Source of the DNA: a bacterium
Lineage (GTDB): Bacteria > Zhuqueibacterota > Zhuqueibacteria > Zhuqueibacterales > Zhuqueibacteraceae
DNA length: 64,000 nt
Direction: 5' to 3'
NCBI GenBank assembly: GCA_023150945.1
Contig: JAKLJX010000002.1
Location: 310,001 to 374,000 of the forward strand
Within the stretch, counting starts at the first letter, position 1, and each line of letters opens with the position of its first letter. A model generated the notes under the pieces. The model ran no database searches. It worked only from the letters and a program-made list of their open reading frames with translations, and had not been told where the DNA came from. Positions 17,695-26,600 of this stretch are shown one piece after another. Both the position numbers and the translations under genes were made by a program.

Positions 17695-18230
17695 GATTTG
17701 TTCCTGCCAGCTTGTTGAATTCGTGCCATCTGTTTGAGGTGATGCTGAAAGTGGGCTTTGATGAATCGCAGGCCCTGCGCCGCCGTCAGGCGTCCGGCGG
17801 CGGGATGCCGGATCAGCGGCAGCCGCAGCATTGCAGGCGTCAATGCGGACAGCGTGGCGCGCCATTGTTGCCGCAATGCTTGCCACTCGTTTTGCAGCTC
17901 GCGCAGGCTGCGGCCGGAGGCCGGCAACACCAGCGGCGTGGGCGTCTTGAATTTCAGCGGCGAACGCATGGCGCAGATCAGCAGGAAACAGCGCCACTGC
18001 GATTCCCAGCCCAACGGCGCAAGAGTGGCCGCTGCGCTCACCTTCTGCTGCAAATAGGAGAGCGTCGCCTTCTCCACGAGAATGAGATGCTCGATCACCT
18101 CCAGCACCGACCACGCCTCCGGCGCCGGTTTGAAACTGAGTTGGCTCGCCGGCAGGCCGTTAACGGTGTTGAGCAGGTCGGTGCGAAAACGTTCCAATGC
18201 CGCAAAGGGCTTTTGCAGGGCAGGCATCAT
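17691..18230 (-). CDS. DinB superfamily protein
   Basis: 179 residues, four-helix bundle. The metal-binding His are visible at the usual places: one in VLEVIEHLILVEKA near residue 50 and a pair in IKAHFQHHLKQMARI near 165. Family members are metal-dependent and include thiol transferases, but most are uncharacterised. First gene of the two-gene unit with the TPR-AAA ATPase, sharing an ATGA junction. It diverges from the ABC transporter promoter located 114 nt away. Confidence 0.85.
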   Translation of the reverse strand: MMPALQKPFAALERFRTDLLNTVNGLPASQLSFKPAPEAWSVLEVIEHLILVEKATLSYLQQKVSAAATLAPLGWESQWRCFLLICAMRSPLKFKTPTPLVLPASGRSLRELQNEWQALRQQWRATLSALTPAMLRLPLIRHPAAGRLTAAQGLRFIKAHFQHHLKQMARIQQAGRNKS

Positions 18231-18343
18231 GGGATCGGCTATCCAAGTTGAACAAGCGGTTGGCGATTTTGGGTGAAGATAGGCAATTGCCTTCCAAAAG
18301 CAAGGCTGAGTTGCATGAATGAGGCAAGGGCAAGGAATTCATC

Positions 18344-18372
18344 TTTGAAGTGAACGGCCTTTGTCGTATATT
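18344..18372 (+). promoter_or_regulatory. Predicted promoter of the micro-ORF/ABC leader
   Basis: TTTGAA at 18344-18349 and TATATT at 18367-18372 with a 17-nt spacer. Downstream bases GCGCCGCGTTCCACC nearly match those after the kinase promoter (GCTGCGTTCCACC). The first long ORF starts nearly 600 nt later, which implies a long leader. Confidence 0.5.
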
Positions 18373-18373
18373 G

Positions 18374-18969
18374 CGCCGCGTTCCACCGATTGCGTTTGGA
18401 ACTTTTCCTTGCTTCACTCATTGAAGAATCAAATCCCCGTGGAGACAACGCCGCTCGGTTTTGATTGCTGTAGGTCTGAATTCGCTTCGCTGCGGCCGGC
18501 TGTGAACCTGCTTCCAGAAAGGGGGAAATCCACCATGATTCCTCGCATTTACATACCACGAATCGATCGCTAGCCGCCTGCTCGCGATCCGATCCTGAAG
18601 TTGGCCGGACACTCCTTCCGGCGTGCTATTGCCTTCTCCCCAAGCTTCAAGGCAAGTTTCCTGTATTCTCCGCCGCCGAGATCGGTGTACGCCCTGTGAC
18701 CGCGGGAATTCGTGCGCGCTTGTCAAAGCCCGCCTCGCTGCGACAAAGCCACGTGATCTCCGGCACCTGCCGTGAGCCAGTTGCGCTCTATCCTCATTGC
18801 ACCTGAGGGAAGCGCAGGGAGAGTTTGGCATGCGCATCATGAAAAAATGACTTCATTGCTTGAGCGACTCCAGAAGGAATACTCGCTGTGCACTAACCGG
18901 AGCCTGCGTTGTTCTCCGATGCTGGCGCAAGCCCGGTCACAGCATACATTCAAAAACCAAGGAGGTTGA
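18374..18969 (+). promoter_or_regulatory. Long leader with hairpins before the ABC transporter
   Basis: 596 nt without a conventional gene. It holds the 12-codon micro-ORF (18535-18573). Shortly after it come two stems: GCCGGA/TCCGGC near 18604-18622 and TTGCCTT/AAGGCAA near 18630-18656. A 40-codon frame (18847-18969, MTSLLERLQKEYS) has no good ribosome site and ends exactly where the ABC gene begins; its last codons overlap the AAGGAGGT site of that gene. I could not match the leader to a known riboswitch, tmRNA, 6S or RNase P RNA. Post-transcriptional control through translation of the micro-ORF is possible. Confidence 0.4.
18535..18573 (+). CDS. Twelve-residue micro-ORF, MIPRIYIPRIDR
   Basis: ATG at 18535 followed by 11 sense codons and TAG. 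A very strong ribosome site (AAAGGGGG) ends 9 nt before the ATG, far better than most genes in the window. The peptide has an internal near-repeat, IPRIYIPRID, and carries three Arg and one Asp. It lies between a good promoter and an ABC exporter with DUF1854 partner. It could be a leader peptide whose translation controls the transporter, or a tiny secreted or modified peptide that the transporter handles. No homologue is known to me. Existence as a translated ORF is inferred from the ribosome site. Confidence 0.45.
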   Translation: MIPRIYIPRIDR

Positions 18970-21276
18970 ATGACGCAAAGTTTGCTACAAAAATATTTTC
19001 AACAACCGGACACGCTGCCCGCCGAGGTGGCCCAGTTGGTCGAGCAACGTCTCGTGGATGAGAAGGTGCAGGCCTATGCCATGGGCGATCTCGATCAGCA
19101 CAAGCGTTTTACCGAACGCTGGCTGATTCTGGGTGAATCCCACCTCGCGGCAGTGGAACCCAACGGCGAGTGGCGCAACGGCAGTACGGCGTGGCGCCTC
19201 ACCAAGCTGCCATTGGTTGACATTGAAAAATGGGAATGGCTGGAAGGCTTGTCGAGCAGCCGGTTGAACCTGATTCATCGCGATGGCAAGCTGCTCGCCT
19301 CCCTGCAGTTCACCCGGCGGCAAAGCCGCGCGATGAGCAACCTGCAGTTTCTCGCGGAACAAACCCGCGATCGGCTGCGCGCGGCGGAAAAGCCGCCGGA
19401 GCGTGCGGCGGAGATCGAAAGTGCCGAAGAATACCGCGAGGCCGTGTTGAAAGCGGTGTTCGAGGCGAAATCGACGCTGGCGGTGCCCAAGATGGGTGTG
19501 ATGATGCGGCTGCTGTCTTATCTGCGGCCGCATTGGCGCAACGTCTCCATCGGCTTGAGCCTGGCCGCCTTGCTGACCGGGCTGAATCTGCTGCCGCCCT
19601 ACCTCACCGGTGCCTTGATCGACAAAATCATCCGGCCGGCGGAAACCGGCGCGATTGCCGATCCCTGGTTCTGGTTGTGGATGGTGATCGGCGCGCTGGC
19701 CTTTGTCTGGGCGGGCGGCGAGTTTTTCTCGTATCTGCGTTTGCGCATCATGGCGCTCACCGGCGAGAAAATCGCGGCGCAACTGCGCGGACAAATCTAC
19801 GCCCACATGCAGAAACTCAGTCTGGCGTTTTTCTCCGCGCGGTCCACCGGCTCGCTCATCACGCGCGTCAGTTCGGACACCGACCGGCTGTGGGATTTCA
19901 TCACCTTCGGGATCATCGAGATCATCGTGGCGGTGCTGCAAATCATCGGCGTCGCCATTGCGCTGATGCTGATGGACTGGTCGCTGGCGCTGCTGGTGTT
20001 GATCCCATTGCCGCTGATGACCTGGCTGTTCTATCGCCACAGCCAGCGGATTCAGATCCTGTTTCTGCGCATCTGGCGCAAATGGTCGGCGATGACCGGC
20101 GTACTGTCGGATGTCATTCCCGGCATTCGCGTCGTGAAGGCGTTCGCGCAGGAAGGTCATGAGATCGACCGCTTCGAAGAGAAGAACCGGGCGCTCGAGC
20201 GTGAAACCGACAATCTGCATGAAACCTGGACGCGCTTCTGGCCCAAGATGGTCATGCTCATGCATGTGTGCAGCCTGATCGTATGGTCGGTGGGCGCGCC
20301 GCGGGTGTTGCGGCACGTGCTCAGCCAGGGCGCGGAAGGCATGCCGCTGGGCGTGTTCATTGCCTTCACCGGCTACATGTGGATGTTCTGGGAGCCGGTG
20401 CGCCACCTCGGCATGATGAGCCGCACGCTCAACCGTGCCACCTCCTCGGCTTCGCGCGTGTTCGAAGTGTTGGACACCACGCCGACCATCGTCTCGAAGC
20501 CGGATGCCATTCACCTGGAGCCGCTCGTGGGCCGGGTGACGTTCGAGAACGTCACCTTCAACTACGACGGCATCCGCAACGTGGTGAAGGGCGTTTCCTT
20601 CGAGGTGCAGCCGGGCGAGATGATCGGCCTGGCCGGGCCGTCGGGCAGCGGCAAGAGCACGCTGGTCAATCTCATTTGCCGCTTCTACGACGTCAAAAAC
20701 GGCGCGGTCAAGATCGACGGCATCGACGTGCGCGATCTCGAGCTGAGCAGCATGCGGCGACAGATCGGCATGGTGCTGCAGGAGCCTTACCTGTTCCGCG
20801 GCAGCATCGCCGAGAACATCGCTTATGGCTCGCAGCACGCCTCGTTGCGGGACATCATCACGGCGGCGCGCGCCGCCAACGCGCACGAATTCATCTGCGG
20901 CCTGCCGGACGGCTACGACACCATCATCGGCGAACGCGGCCTGACGCTCTCCGGCGGTGAACGCCAGCGCATCAGCATCGCCCGCGCCATCCTGCACAAT
21001 CCGCGCATCTTGATTCTCGATGAAGCCACCAGCTCGGTCGACACCGAGACGGAAAAGAAGATACAAGAGGCGCTGCAGCGCCTGGTGGCGGGGCGCACGA
21101 CGTTTGCCATCGCCCACCGCCTCTCGACGCTGAGTGCGGCGGACCGGCTGTTCATCATGGAAGATGGCAAACTGGTGGAGCAGGGCACGCACGAGGAGTT
21201 GCTGGCCAAGCCCGAGGGCGTCTACGCCAAACTGCATCGTACCCAGTTAGAGTTGCAGGCCTTGATTGCAGTGTAG
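18970..21276 (+). CDS. ABC exporter of the DUF1854-associated type
   Basis: 768 residues. AAGGAGGT lies 4 nt before the ATG. Residues 1-170 form an N-terminal extension absent from ordinary exporters, probably a PH-like domain. About 185-500 is the six-helix membrane domain with the cytoplasmic loop FAQEGHEIDRFEEKNR. About 525-768 is the nucleotide-binding domain: Walker A GPSGSGKST, signature LSGGERQR, Walker B ILILDEATSSVD. It is a half-transporter acting as a dimer in the inner membrane. Transporters with this extension followed by a DUF1854 gene occur beside cyanophycin genes in Betaproteobacteria and are annotated as cyanophycin metabolism-associated; no cyanophycin gene is in this window. 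Confidence 0.92.
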   Translation: MTQSLLQKYFQQPDTLPAEVAQLVEQRLVDEKVQAYAMGDLDQHKRFTERWLILGESHLAAVEPNGEWRNGSTAWRLTKLPLVDIEKWEWLEGLSSSRLNLIHRDGKLLASLQFTRRQSRAMSNLQFLAEQTRDRLRAAEKPPERAAEIESAEEYREAVLKAVFEAKSTLAVPKMGVMMRLLSYLRPHWRNVSIGLSLAALLTGLNLLPPYLTGALIDKIIRPAETGAIADPWFWLWMVIGALAFVWAGGEFFSYLRLRIMALTGEKIAAQLRGQIYAHMQKLSLAFFSARSTGSLITRVSSDTDRLWDFITFGIIEIIVAVLQIIGVAIALMLMDWSLALLVLIPLPLMTWLFYRHSQRIQILFLRIWRKWSAMTGVLSDVIPGIRVVKAFAQEGHEIDRFEEKNRALERETDNLHETWTRFWPKMVMLMHVCSLIVWSVGAPRVLRHVLSQGAEGMPLGVFIAFTGYMWMFWEPVRHLGMMSRTLNRATSSASRVFEVLDTTPTIVSKPDAIHLEPLVGRVTFENVTFNYDGIRNVVKGVSFEVQPGEMIGLAGPSGSGKSTLVNLICRFYDVKNGAVKIDGIDVRDLELSSMRRQIGMVLQEPYLFRGSIAENIAYGSQHASLRDIITAARAANAHEFICGLPDGYDTIIGERGLTLSGGERQRISIARAILHNPRILILDEATSSVDTETEKKIQEALQRLVAGRTTFAIAHRLSTLSAADRLFIMEDGKLVEQGTHEELLAKPEGVYAKLHRTQLELQALIAV

Positions 21277-21316
21277 TGTTACCCTGAAAAAACGATCACA
21301 ACCGCGAAGATTCCGT

Positions 21317-21363
21317 AGCGCGGGCATCATGCCTGCTTGGCTTGCAGACGGGAAGCCCGCGCT
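21317..21363. repeat. Long palindromic repeat between ABC and DUF1854 genes
   Basis: AGCGCGGGC at 21317-21325 pairs with GCCCGCGCT at 21355-21363. The 29-nt loop contains a smaller stem (GCCTGCTTGGCTTGCAGAC). The form (GC-rich stem with an inner stem) is typical of dispersed intergenic repeats. It could stabilise or attenuate the transcript between the two genes. Confidence 0.6.
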
Positions 21364-21392
21364 GCGAGTCGAACGACAGAAAAGGAGAGAAT

Positions 21393-21923
21393 ATGACGGA
21401 AGTGTTACCGCAAGCTGCGGCTGCTGCTCCCGCTGCGCCGGTCAGCGGGCAGAGGTTGAGCCTGCGGCGCCGCGAGGACGGCCGGCTGGCAATTCTGCAG
21501 CCCGATGCCGGCGACAAGATCAGCGAGATACCGGTGCATCTCGCGTGCTGTTTTCCGTGGAGCCACCCGCTGCAGTATGTGAGCTTGCGCGACGAAAAGG
21601 GCCGCGAACTGCTGCTGCTGGAATCATTGCAGGAAGTGGACGCGCACCAGCGCCAATTGATCGAAGAGGAGCTGGCGGCGCGCAATTTTCTGCCGCGCGT
21701 GCTCGCCATCAAGGCGGTCACCGATGAAACCGAGCTGTTTCACTGGCACGTGGTCACCACCGCCGGCGAGCGCAGCTTCATGACGCGCCGCCACGAGCGG
21801 CCGCGGCGCCTGGCCACCGGTGAAGTCCTGATCAAAGACGTGTGCAATGATATCTACGTCATCGCGCGCGCCGATGATCTCGATGCCAAGAGCCTGCGCC
21901 TGCTGTGGGTGTATTTGGATTGA
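21393..21923 (+). CDS. DUF1854 protein, partner of the ABC exporter
   Basis: 176 residues from ATG 21393, with AAGGAGA 5-11 nt upstream. The DUF1854 core is clear: HLACCFPWSHPLQYVSLRDE, then HQRQLIEEELAARNFLPRV and WHVVTTAGERSFMTRR, ending with DDLDAKSLRLLWVYLD. The first 20 residues are an Ala/Pro-rich tail. No signal or membrane segment, so it acts in the cytoplasm, probably with the transporter; its biochemical role is unknown. The gene follows the ABC gene by 116 nt that include a palindromic repeat, and transcription is probably shared. Confidence 0.88.
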   Translation: MTEVLPQAAAAAPAAPVSGQRLSLRRREDGRLAILQPDAGDKISEIPVHLACCFPWSHPLQYVSLRDEKGRELLLLESLQEVDAHQRQLIEEELAARNFLPRVLAIKAVTDETELFHWHVVTTAGERSFMTRRHERPRRLATGEVLIKDVCNDIYVIARADDLDAKSLRLLWVYLD

Positions 21924-22059
21924 GCCGCCTGCGCCGAGCGCACCGGTTGGCGCCGCGGCACCTGGCCGAAGGCGGAGGCGTGCCGGGGCCCGGAGACACA
22001 AATCCGTGCCACCGCGCACTTTCGCCTTCATTTTGCAATAGTTTCCGCCCAAATTCTGC

Positions 22060-22088
22060 TTGATTTTAGAAACGGAATGCTTTATCTT
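22060..22088 (+). promoter_or_regulatory. Predicted promoter of the tRNA cluster
   Basis: TTGATT at 22060-22065, a 17-nt spacer, and TATCTT at 22083-22088, 36 nt before the first tRNA. It is the best promoter match in the window and anchors the consensus used for the others. Confidence 0.6.
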
Positions 22089-22123
22089 TGCCGGTCTTTT
22101 TTGAAAATGTCGAAGCTTCTTCG

Positions 22124-22197
22124 CGGGGCATAGCGTAGCTTGGTAGCGCGCCTGCTTTGGGAGCAGGAGGTCGCAGGTTCAAATCCTGCTGCCCCGA
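22124..22197 (+). tRNA. tRNA-Pro (anticodon TGG)
   Basis: Acceptor CGGGGCA pairs with TGCCCCG. The anticodon stem CCTGC/GCAGG encloses TTTGGGA, anticodon TGG. The T-arm GCAGG-TTCAAAT-CCTGC is intact and the discriminator is A. No CCA is encoded. First of four tRNAs in a row. Confidence 0.95.
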
Positions 22198-22292
22198 CGG
22201 ACCCCGCCCGTATGAGCCTCGCGGCCGAGACGGCAGAATTGAATACGCTGCCAACGCTCGCGCCGCAGCTCAGTGATTCGATGCAGGGTGTT

Positions 22293-22366
22293 GCGCCAGT
22301 AGCTCAAGCGGATAGAGCAACAGCCTTCTAAGCTGTGGGTTGAGGGTTCGAGTCCCCCCTGGCGCA
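22293..22366 (+). tRNA. tRNA-Arg (anticodon TCT)
   Basis: Acceptor GCGCCAG pairs with CTGGCGC. The anticodon stem ACAGC/GCTGT encloses CTTCTAA, anticodon TCT, reading AGA/AGG. The T-arm has the regular GTTCGAGTC core. CCA is not encoded. Confidence 0.93.
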
Positions 22367-22407
22367 CAGTTCATCGCGCCAGCGAATCGCGGTCGGCTGA
22401 ACAACAT

Positions 22408-22483
22408 GGTGAGTGTAGCTCAGCTTGGTTAGAGCACCAGATTGTGGCTCTGGTGGTCGGGGGTTCAAGTCCCCTCACTCACC
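22408..22483 (+). tRNA. tRNA-His (anticodon GTG)
   Basis: Acceptor GTGAGTG pairs with CACTCAC. An extra G at 22408 faces C at 22483, the G-1:C73 pair specific to histidine tRNA. The anticodon stem CCAGA/TCTGG encloses TTGTGGC, anticodon GTG. No CCA encoded. Confidence 0.95.
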
Positions 22484-22540
22484 CTGAGTTTGTGGCGCAA
22501 GTGCCAATTGTTCTCGTAAAACTCCAGCCGTTTTCTGTGC

Positions 22541-22612
22541 GTCCCCTTCGTCTAGTGGTCAGGACTCAGGATTTTCGATCCTGCAGCACGGGTTCGAATC
22601 CCGTAGGGGACG
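22541..22612 (+). tRNA. tRNA-Glu (anticodon TTC)
   Basis: Acceptor GTCCCCT pairs with AGGGGAC and the discriminator is G. The anticodon loop TTTTCGA gives TTC. The D-arm (TCTAGTGGTCAGGA) is typical for Glu tRNA. No CCA encoded; a T-rich stretch without a hairpin follows. Confidence 0.93.
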
Positions 22613-22683
22613 CTTTTATTTTTATCCCCACCTGCTCTTCGCCTGCCGGCGAATAACTTCTCCACGCCACCCGGCCTCATTTT

Positions 22684-23598
22684 TCAACCCTGCAGCAATA
22701 CAAAAAAACTGGTCGCCGGTCGCAGCCGGTCCTGCGCAAACAGGGCAAAACATTCATTGAACCAGCGCACAAAACGATCGGCATGTTCCGAAGTATTGAT
22801 CGGGTATTGCCGCATTTTCCAGCGATTGTATTTGCTGCCATTGTAGTAGATGTTGCCGGCGTTGTAGGCGCATGCCACCTTGGGCGGATCGAAGCTGGTG
22901 AGGCCCACTTGCTGCGCGAGGTAACTTGTGCCCGCGCGAATGGAATTCGCCGGCTGCAACAGCCAGGCACGATCGATGGAATCGTCACCCAAGGCTTGGC
23001 GCGCGGTGGAGATCAGCGTCTGCATCAAGCCGGGTGAAACACGATGCGGCGTCTGTTCATCGGAAACATAGCCGGGCTCGAGGCGCAGGGCATCGGCTTG
23101 GCCGCGCGTTTCGGTGCAAATCGTCGCCAGAATCAGCTCCACCGGCACGCCCAGGGTCGCGGCCCAATCTTCCACCGGGATACGATAGGTCTGCCACACC
23201 CGCCGCACCACTGCATGCGGCGCGCTGCTGAAGCGCTCGGGCGCGGAACTGTTGCCGATCAAAACGCCGTTGCTGCTCAGCCGCCACGCAACACTGTCAC
23301 GATAGCGATGCGGTTTCTTGAGCGTCGTCGCCAGCGTCTTGAGGTTTGCCCAGACGCCGGGGGACGGCGTGGGATTGAACAGCGCCGCCCACGAACGCGG
23401 CCCCACCACACCATCGACCACCAAGTTGTGGGTCTGCTGATAGCGCCGTACCGCCGCATCCGTCAGCGCGCCAAAAAAGCCATCCGGCGTTCCCACCGTC
23501 ACATAACCCAGCTCCAACAGGCGTTGCTGCAACGCGCGCACATCTTCCCCAAAAAGCAAAGGTGTTTGATAGCGCAGCGGCCGGCTGTAAGTGGCCAT
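22684..23598 (-). CDS. Peptidoglycan-binding, SLT-type lytic protein
   Basis: 304 residues. Residues 10-75 are a PG_binding_1 domain (FGEDVRALQQRLLELGYVTV, then DGFFGALTDAAVRRYQQ and VDGVVGPRSWAAL). From about 140 a lytic-transglycosylase-like fold begins; the Glu in ATICTETRGQADA is the likely catalytic acid, with SPGLMQTLISTARQ and ACAYNAGNIYY as the supporting motifs. No signal peptide is seen, as in phage-type endolysins or proteins released by a separate route. It lies beside four tRNAs, but there is no other phage gene nearby, so a stand-alone cell-wall enzyme is as likely. Confidence 0.85.
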   Translation of the reverse strand: MATYSRPLRYQTPLLFGEDVRALQQRLLELGYVTVGTPDGFFGALTDAAVRRYQQTHNLVVDGVVGPRSWAALFNPTPSPGVWANLKTLATTLKKPHRYRDSVAWRLSSNGVLIGNSSAPERFSSAPHAVVRRVWQTYRIPVEDWAATLGVPVELILATICTETRGQADALRLEPGYVSDEQTPHRVSPGLMQTLISTARQALGDDSIDRAWLLQPANSIRAGTSYLAQQVGLTSFDPPKVACAYNAGNIYYNGSKYNRWKMRQYPINTSEHADRFVRWFNECFALFAQDRLRPATSFFVLLQG

Positions 23599-23628
23599 GC
23601 TCCTGTCCTTGTTTTGAAGGTGAAATTC

Positions 23629-26600
23629 TCAGGTCGCGGGCGGCGTCCACGGCAAATAGACTTCGAAGGTCGTACCCTCGCCGAGTTTGGTGCTGTAGGT
23701 AATCCATCCGCCGAGCTTCTGTACCAAGCCATAGACCACCGCCAAGCCCAGGCCGGTGCCCTTGCCCGGCTCTTTGGTGGTGAAGAAAGGCTCAAACATG
23801 CGCTGCTGCACTTTTTCATCGATGCCGGCGCCGGTATCCGCGACCGTGAGCCGCACGAAAGTGCCGGCATGCGCCTGCGGATTCTTCTGGCAATAGGCTT
23901 CGTCTATTTCGACGCACGCGGTGCGGAGGGCGATGCGGCCGCGGCCCGCCGGAATCTGGCCGTCCAGCAGCAGCGCATCATGCGCATTGACGCCGAGATT
24001 CATGATCACCTGCTTGAGCTGCAGGGATTCGGCGGCCACCGTCACCGGCTCCGCCGCCGGCTCGAACTCGAGCTGCACGCCTTGCGCGAGCGAGGGGTGC
24101 AGCAAGCTGATGACCTCGCTGATACAGACATTCAAATCGACCACCGGCACTTCAGCCGGGGCGGGCAGGTGATCGAGATAGTCGCCGGCCTCGGCATGAC
24201 TGCGGCTGAAGGCCAGCAGTTTGTGAATGAGATCAGCGCCCTGATCAGCGGCCAGCTCGGCATCGCGCAAATACTTGGCGGCCGGGCCCTCCGGCGCCGG
24301 CAAATGTTCGCGGACGAGGGTAAGGTTGTTGATGATGGCGTTGAGATAGTTGTTGAAATCGTGCGCCAAACCGCCGGCAAGGCGGCCCAGGCCTTCCAGC
24401 TTTTGCGCTTGCAACAACTGTTCGCGCAGCGCCTTCTCCTCGGTGATGTCGCTGACGTCGCCTTCGACCTGTTCGACCGCCTGCTGGGCATCACTTACCT
24501 GCCGGACATTGATGCGCACTTCGAGGCGGCTGCCGTCGCGGCGCTTGAACTCCGTCTCGAACGCCGAAACGAACTTGCGCTGCCGCAGCAGGCTCATGAG
24601 CGTGTCGAAATCTTCCCGGCGGCAAAACAGATGTTCCGGCATGTTGAGCGCCAGCACGTCGGCGGCAGTTTGATAACTCAGCATCTTCACCAGCGCGGGA
24701 TTGGCGGCGAGCAGATGGCCGTCGATCGTGGCGCGATAGATGCCGACCGCGGCGTTCTCGAACAGCGAACGGTAGTTTTCTTCGGAGCTGCGCAGCTTTT
24801 GATAAAGCCGCGTGTTTTGGATGGCGGCGGACAGTTGCTGCGCCACCACGCGCAGATAGCGAATGTTCTCCTCGGTGAAGCGATTCTTGTTGTGGGTGTC
24901 ATCGACGCGCAAGACGCCGATGGCGCGGCCGGCTGCGAGAATCGGCACGGCCGCGGTGGATTGCACACCCGCCATTTGCAGCCATTGCGGATCGACCAGC
25001 TCGCTGGTGCTGCAATCGTTGATGATGAGCGGCTGGCCGGTTTCAAAGCAGCGTTGCGAAACCTGGTGGCCGAGCTGGGCGGTGGCAAGGCCGCCGGCGG
25101 CGCCATTCTCACTCACCAGCATCTGCAGCCGGTCGTGCCAGAGCGCGATGTCGGTGTGCTGAATGCCCATGGCCGCGGGCAGAAACTCGTGCACGAGCTG
25201 GAACAACTCCTCCTGGCCCACCGTGGTTTTGAATTGCTCGCCGAGCTGCGTCATGAACACCAGCTCGGCATTGCGCTTTTGAATGGCCTCCACCGCCCGC
25301 CGGCGCTCGGTGATGTCGAAAGCCACCAGCAAAACGCCGTTGACGCTGCCGGATTCTTCATAGAGCGGATCGGCGTTCATCATCAACAGCAGATAGTCGC
25401 CGTTGGACTGGCGAAAACGCAGCTCATAATTGCGCAGCGAGCGTTCGGCGCGCATCAGGCTCAGAAAGGTCTCTTTGAAAGCCTCGGCTTGCTCGGACGG
25501 AAGGTAATCGGAGATCTTGCGGCCCAGCACCGAGCGTTCGCTGTATTGCATGGTGCGGTAGAAGGTGCGGTTGGCAAAGGTGATCTTGCCCTGGGCATCG
25601 ATGGTGAGCACCAGCTCGTGCATGGTTTCGACCAGCGAGCGAAACTTGCCGACCGCGCGGCGCACCGCTTCCTCGGCTTCCTTTTGCCGGCTGAGATCCG
25701 ACACCGCGCCGATGACGCGCTCAACCTTGCCCTTGTCGTTGCGCAAAATCGTGAAGCGCGACTGCAGCCAGCGCGTTTCGCCGCGGCGCGTGCGAATGCG
25801 ATATTCCACCACGCCTTCTTCCTCCCGCTGGGTGAAGAGATTGAGCAGCTCGTCCTGCACGCGTTGCTGATCTTCGACCAAGATGATTTTGAACCAAAAC
25901 CAATTGTCGTTCAAGAAAAAATCGGCGGGATAGCCGGTGACCCGCTCGATCACCGGCGTGCAAAATTCGTACTTCAGGCTGCCGTGCTCGACGCGCGCGC
26001 TGAAGAGATAGTCGGAGATGCGCGCCACCATGTCTTGAAAGCGCGCCTCGATCTCCTGGCGCCCCTTCTCCGCGCGCGTGCGCTCGGTCAAGTCCGTCAC
26101 CAATGCCACCACGCTGCGGACTTTGTTGCGCCGATCGCGCACGGGAAAGAGCAAATGGGAAACGAATTTCACATTCGCCCCGGCGTCCGCGCCATTGGCC
26201 GCGGCAGAAACCTCCGCCAGATCGACGGCTTGGCGGCGCTGCACGTCGATGGCAATCGGCGGGATCTCCACCACCTTGCCTTTGTAGGCCTGCACGAAAT
26301 GCCCGATGAGATCGGTGTTGACGTAAACCGGCTCGGTGAAAACATTCAGCCGGCCGATCAAATCATTGGCGGACTCCAACCCCATGGCGCGCAGGAAGAA
26401 CTTGTTGATGTGCTCGGCCACGCCCTCCTGATCAAAAACGATGATGCCGATCGGCGCTTCTTCGATCAGGCTGCGCAGAAACTCCTGCGAGGCCGCAAGT
26501 GATTCATCGATTTGCTTGCGCTGGGTCACGTCGCGAAAGGTGGCCAGGCCGCCGCGCATGCGTTGCCGGGAATCGAGCAGCGGCGAGGCATTGATCGAGA

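Noticed and set aside
18373-18969. tmRNA, RNase P RNA or 6S RNA in the ABC leader
   Set aside because: None of the conserved cores of these RNAs (tRNA-like ends, P4 core, 6S bubble) could be found.
22124-23598. Prophage inserted at the tRNA cluster
   Set aside because: Only one lysin-like gene is present; no integrase, structural gene or duplicated tRNA end.
23044-26502. 1152-codon open frame on the plus strand
   Set aside because: It is antisense to the multi-PAS kinase, has no recognisable domain, and its His/Gln/Arg-rich content is the mirror of GC-rich codons.
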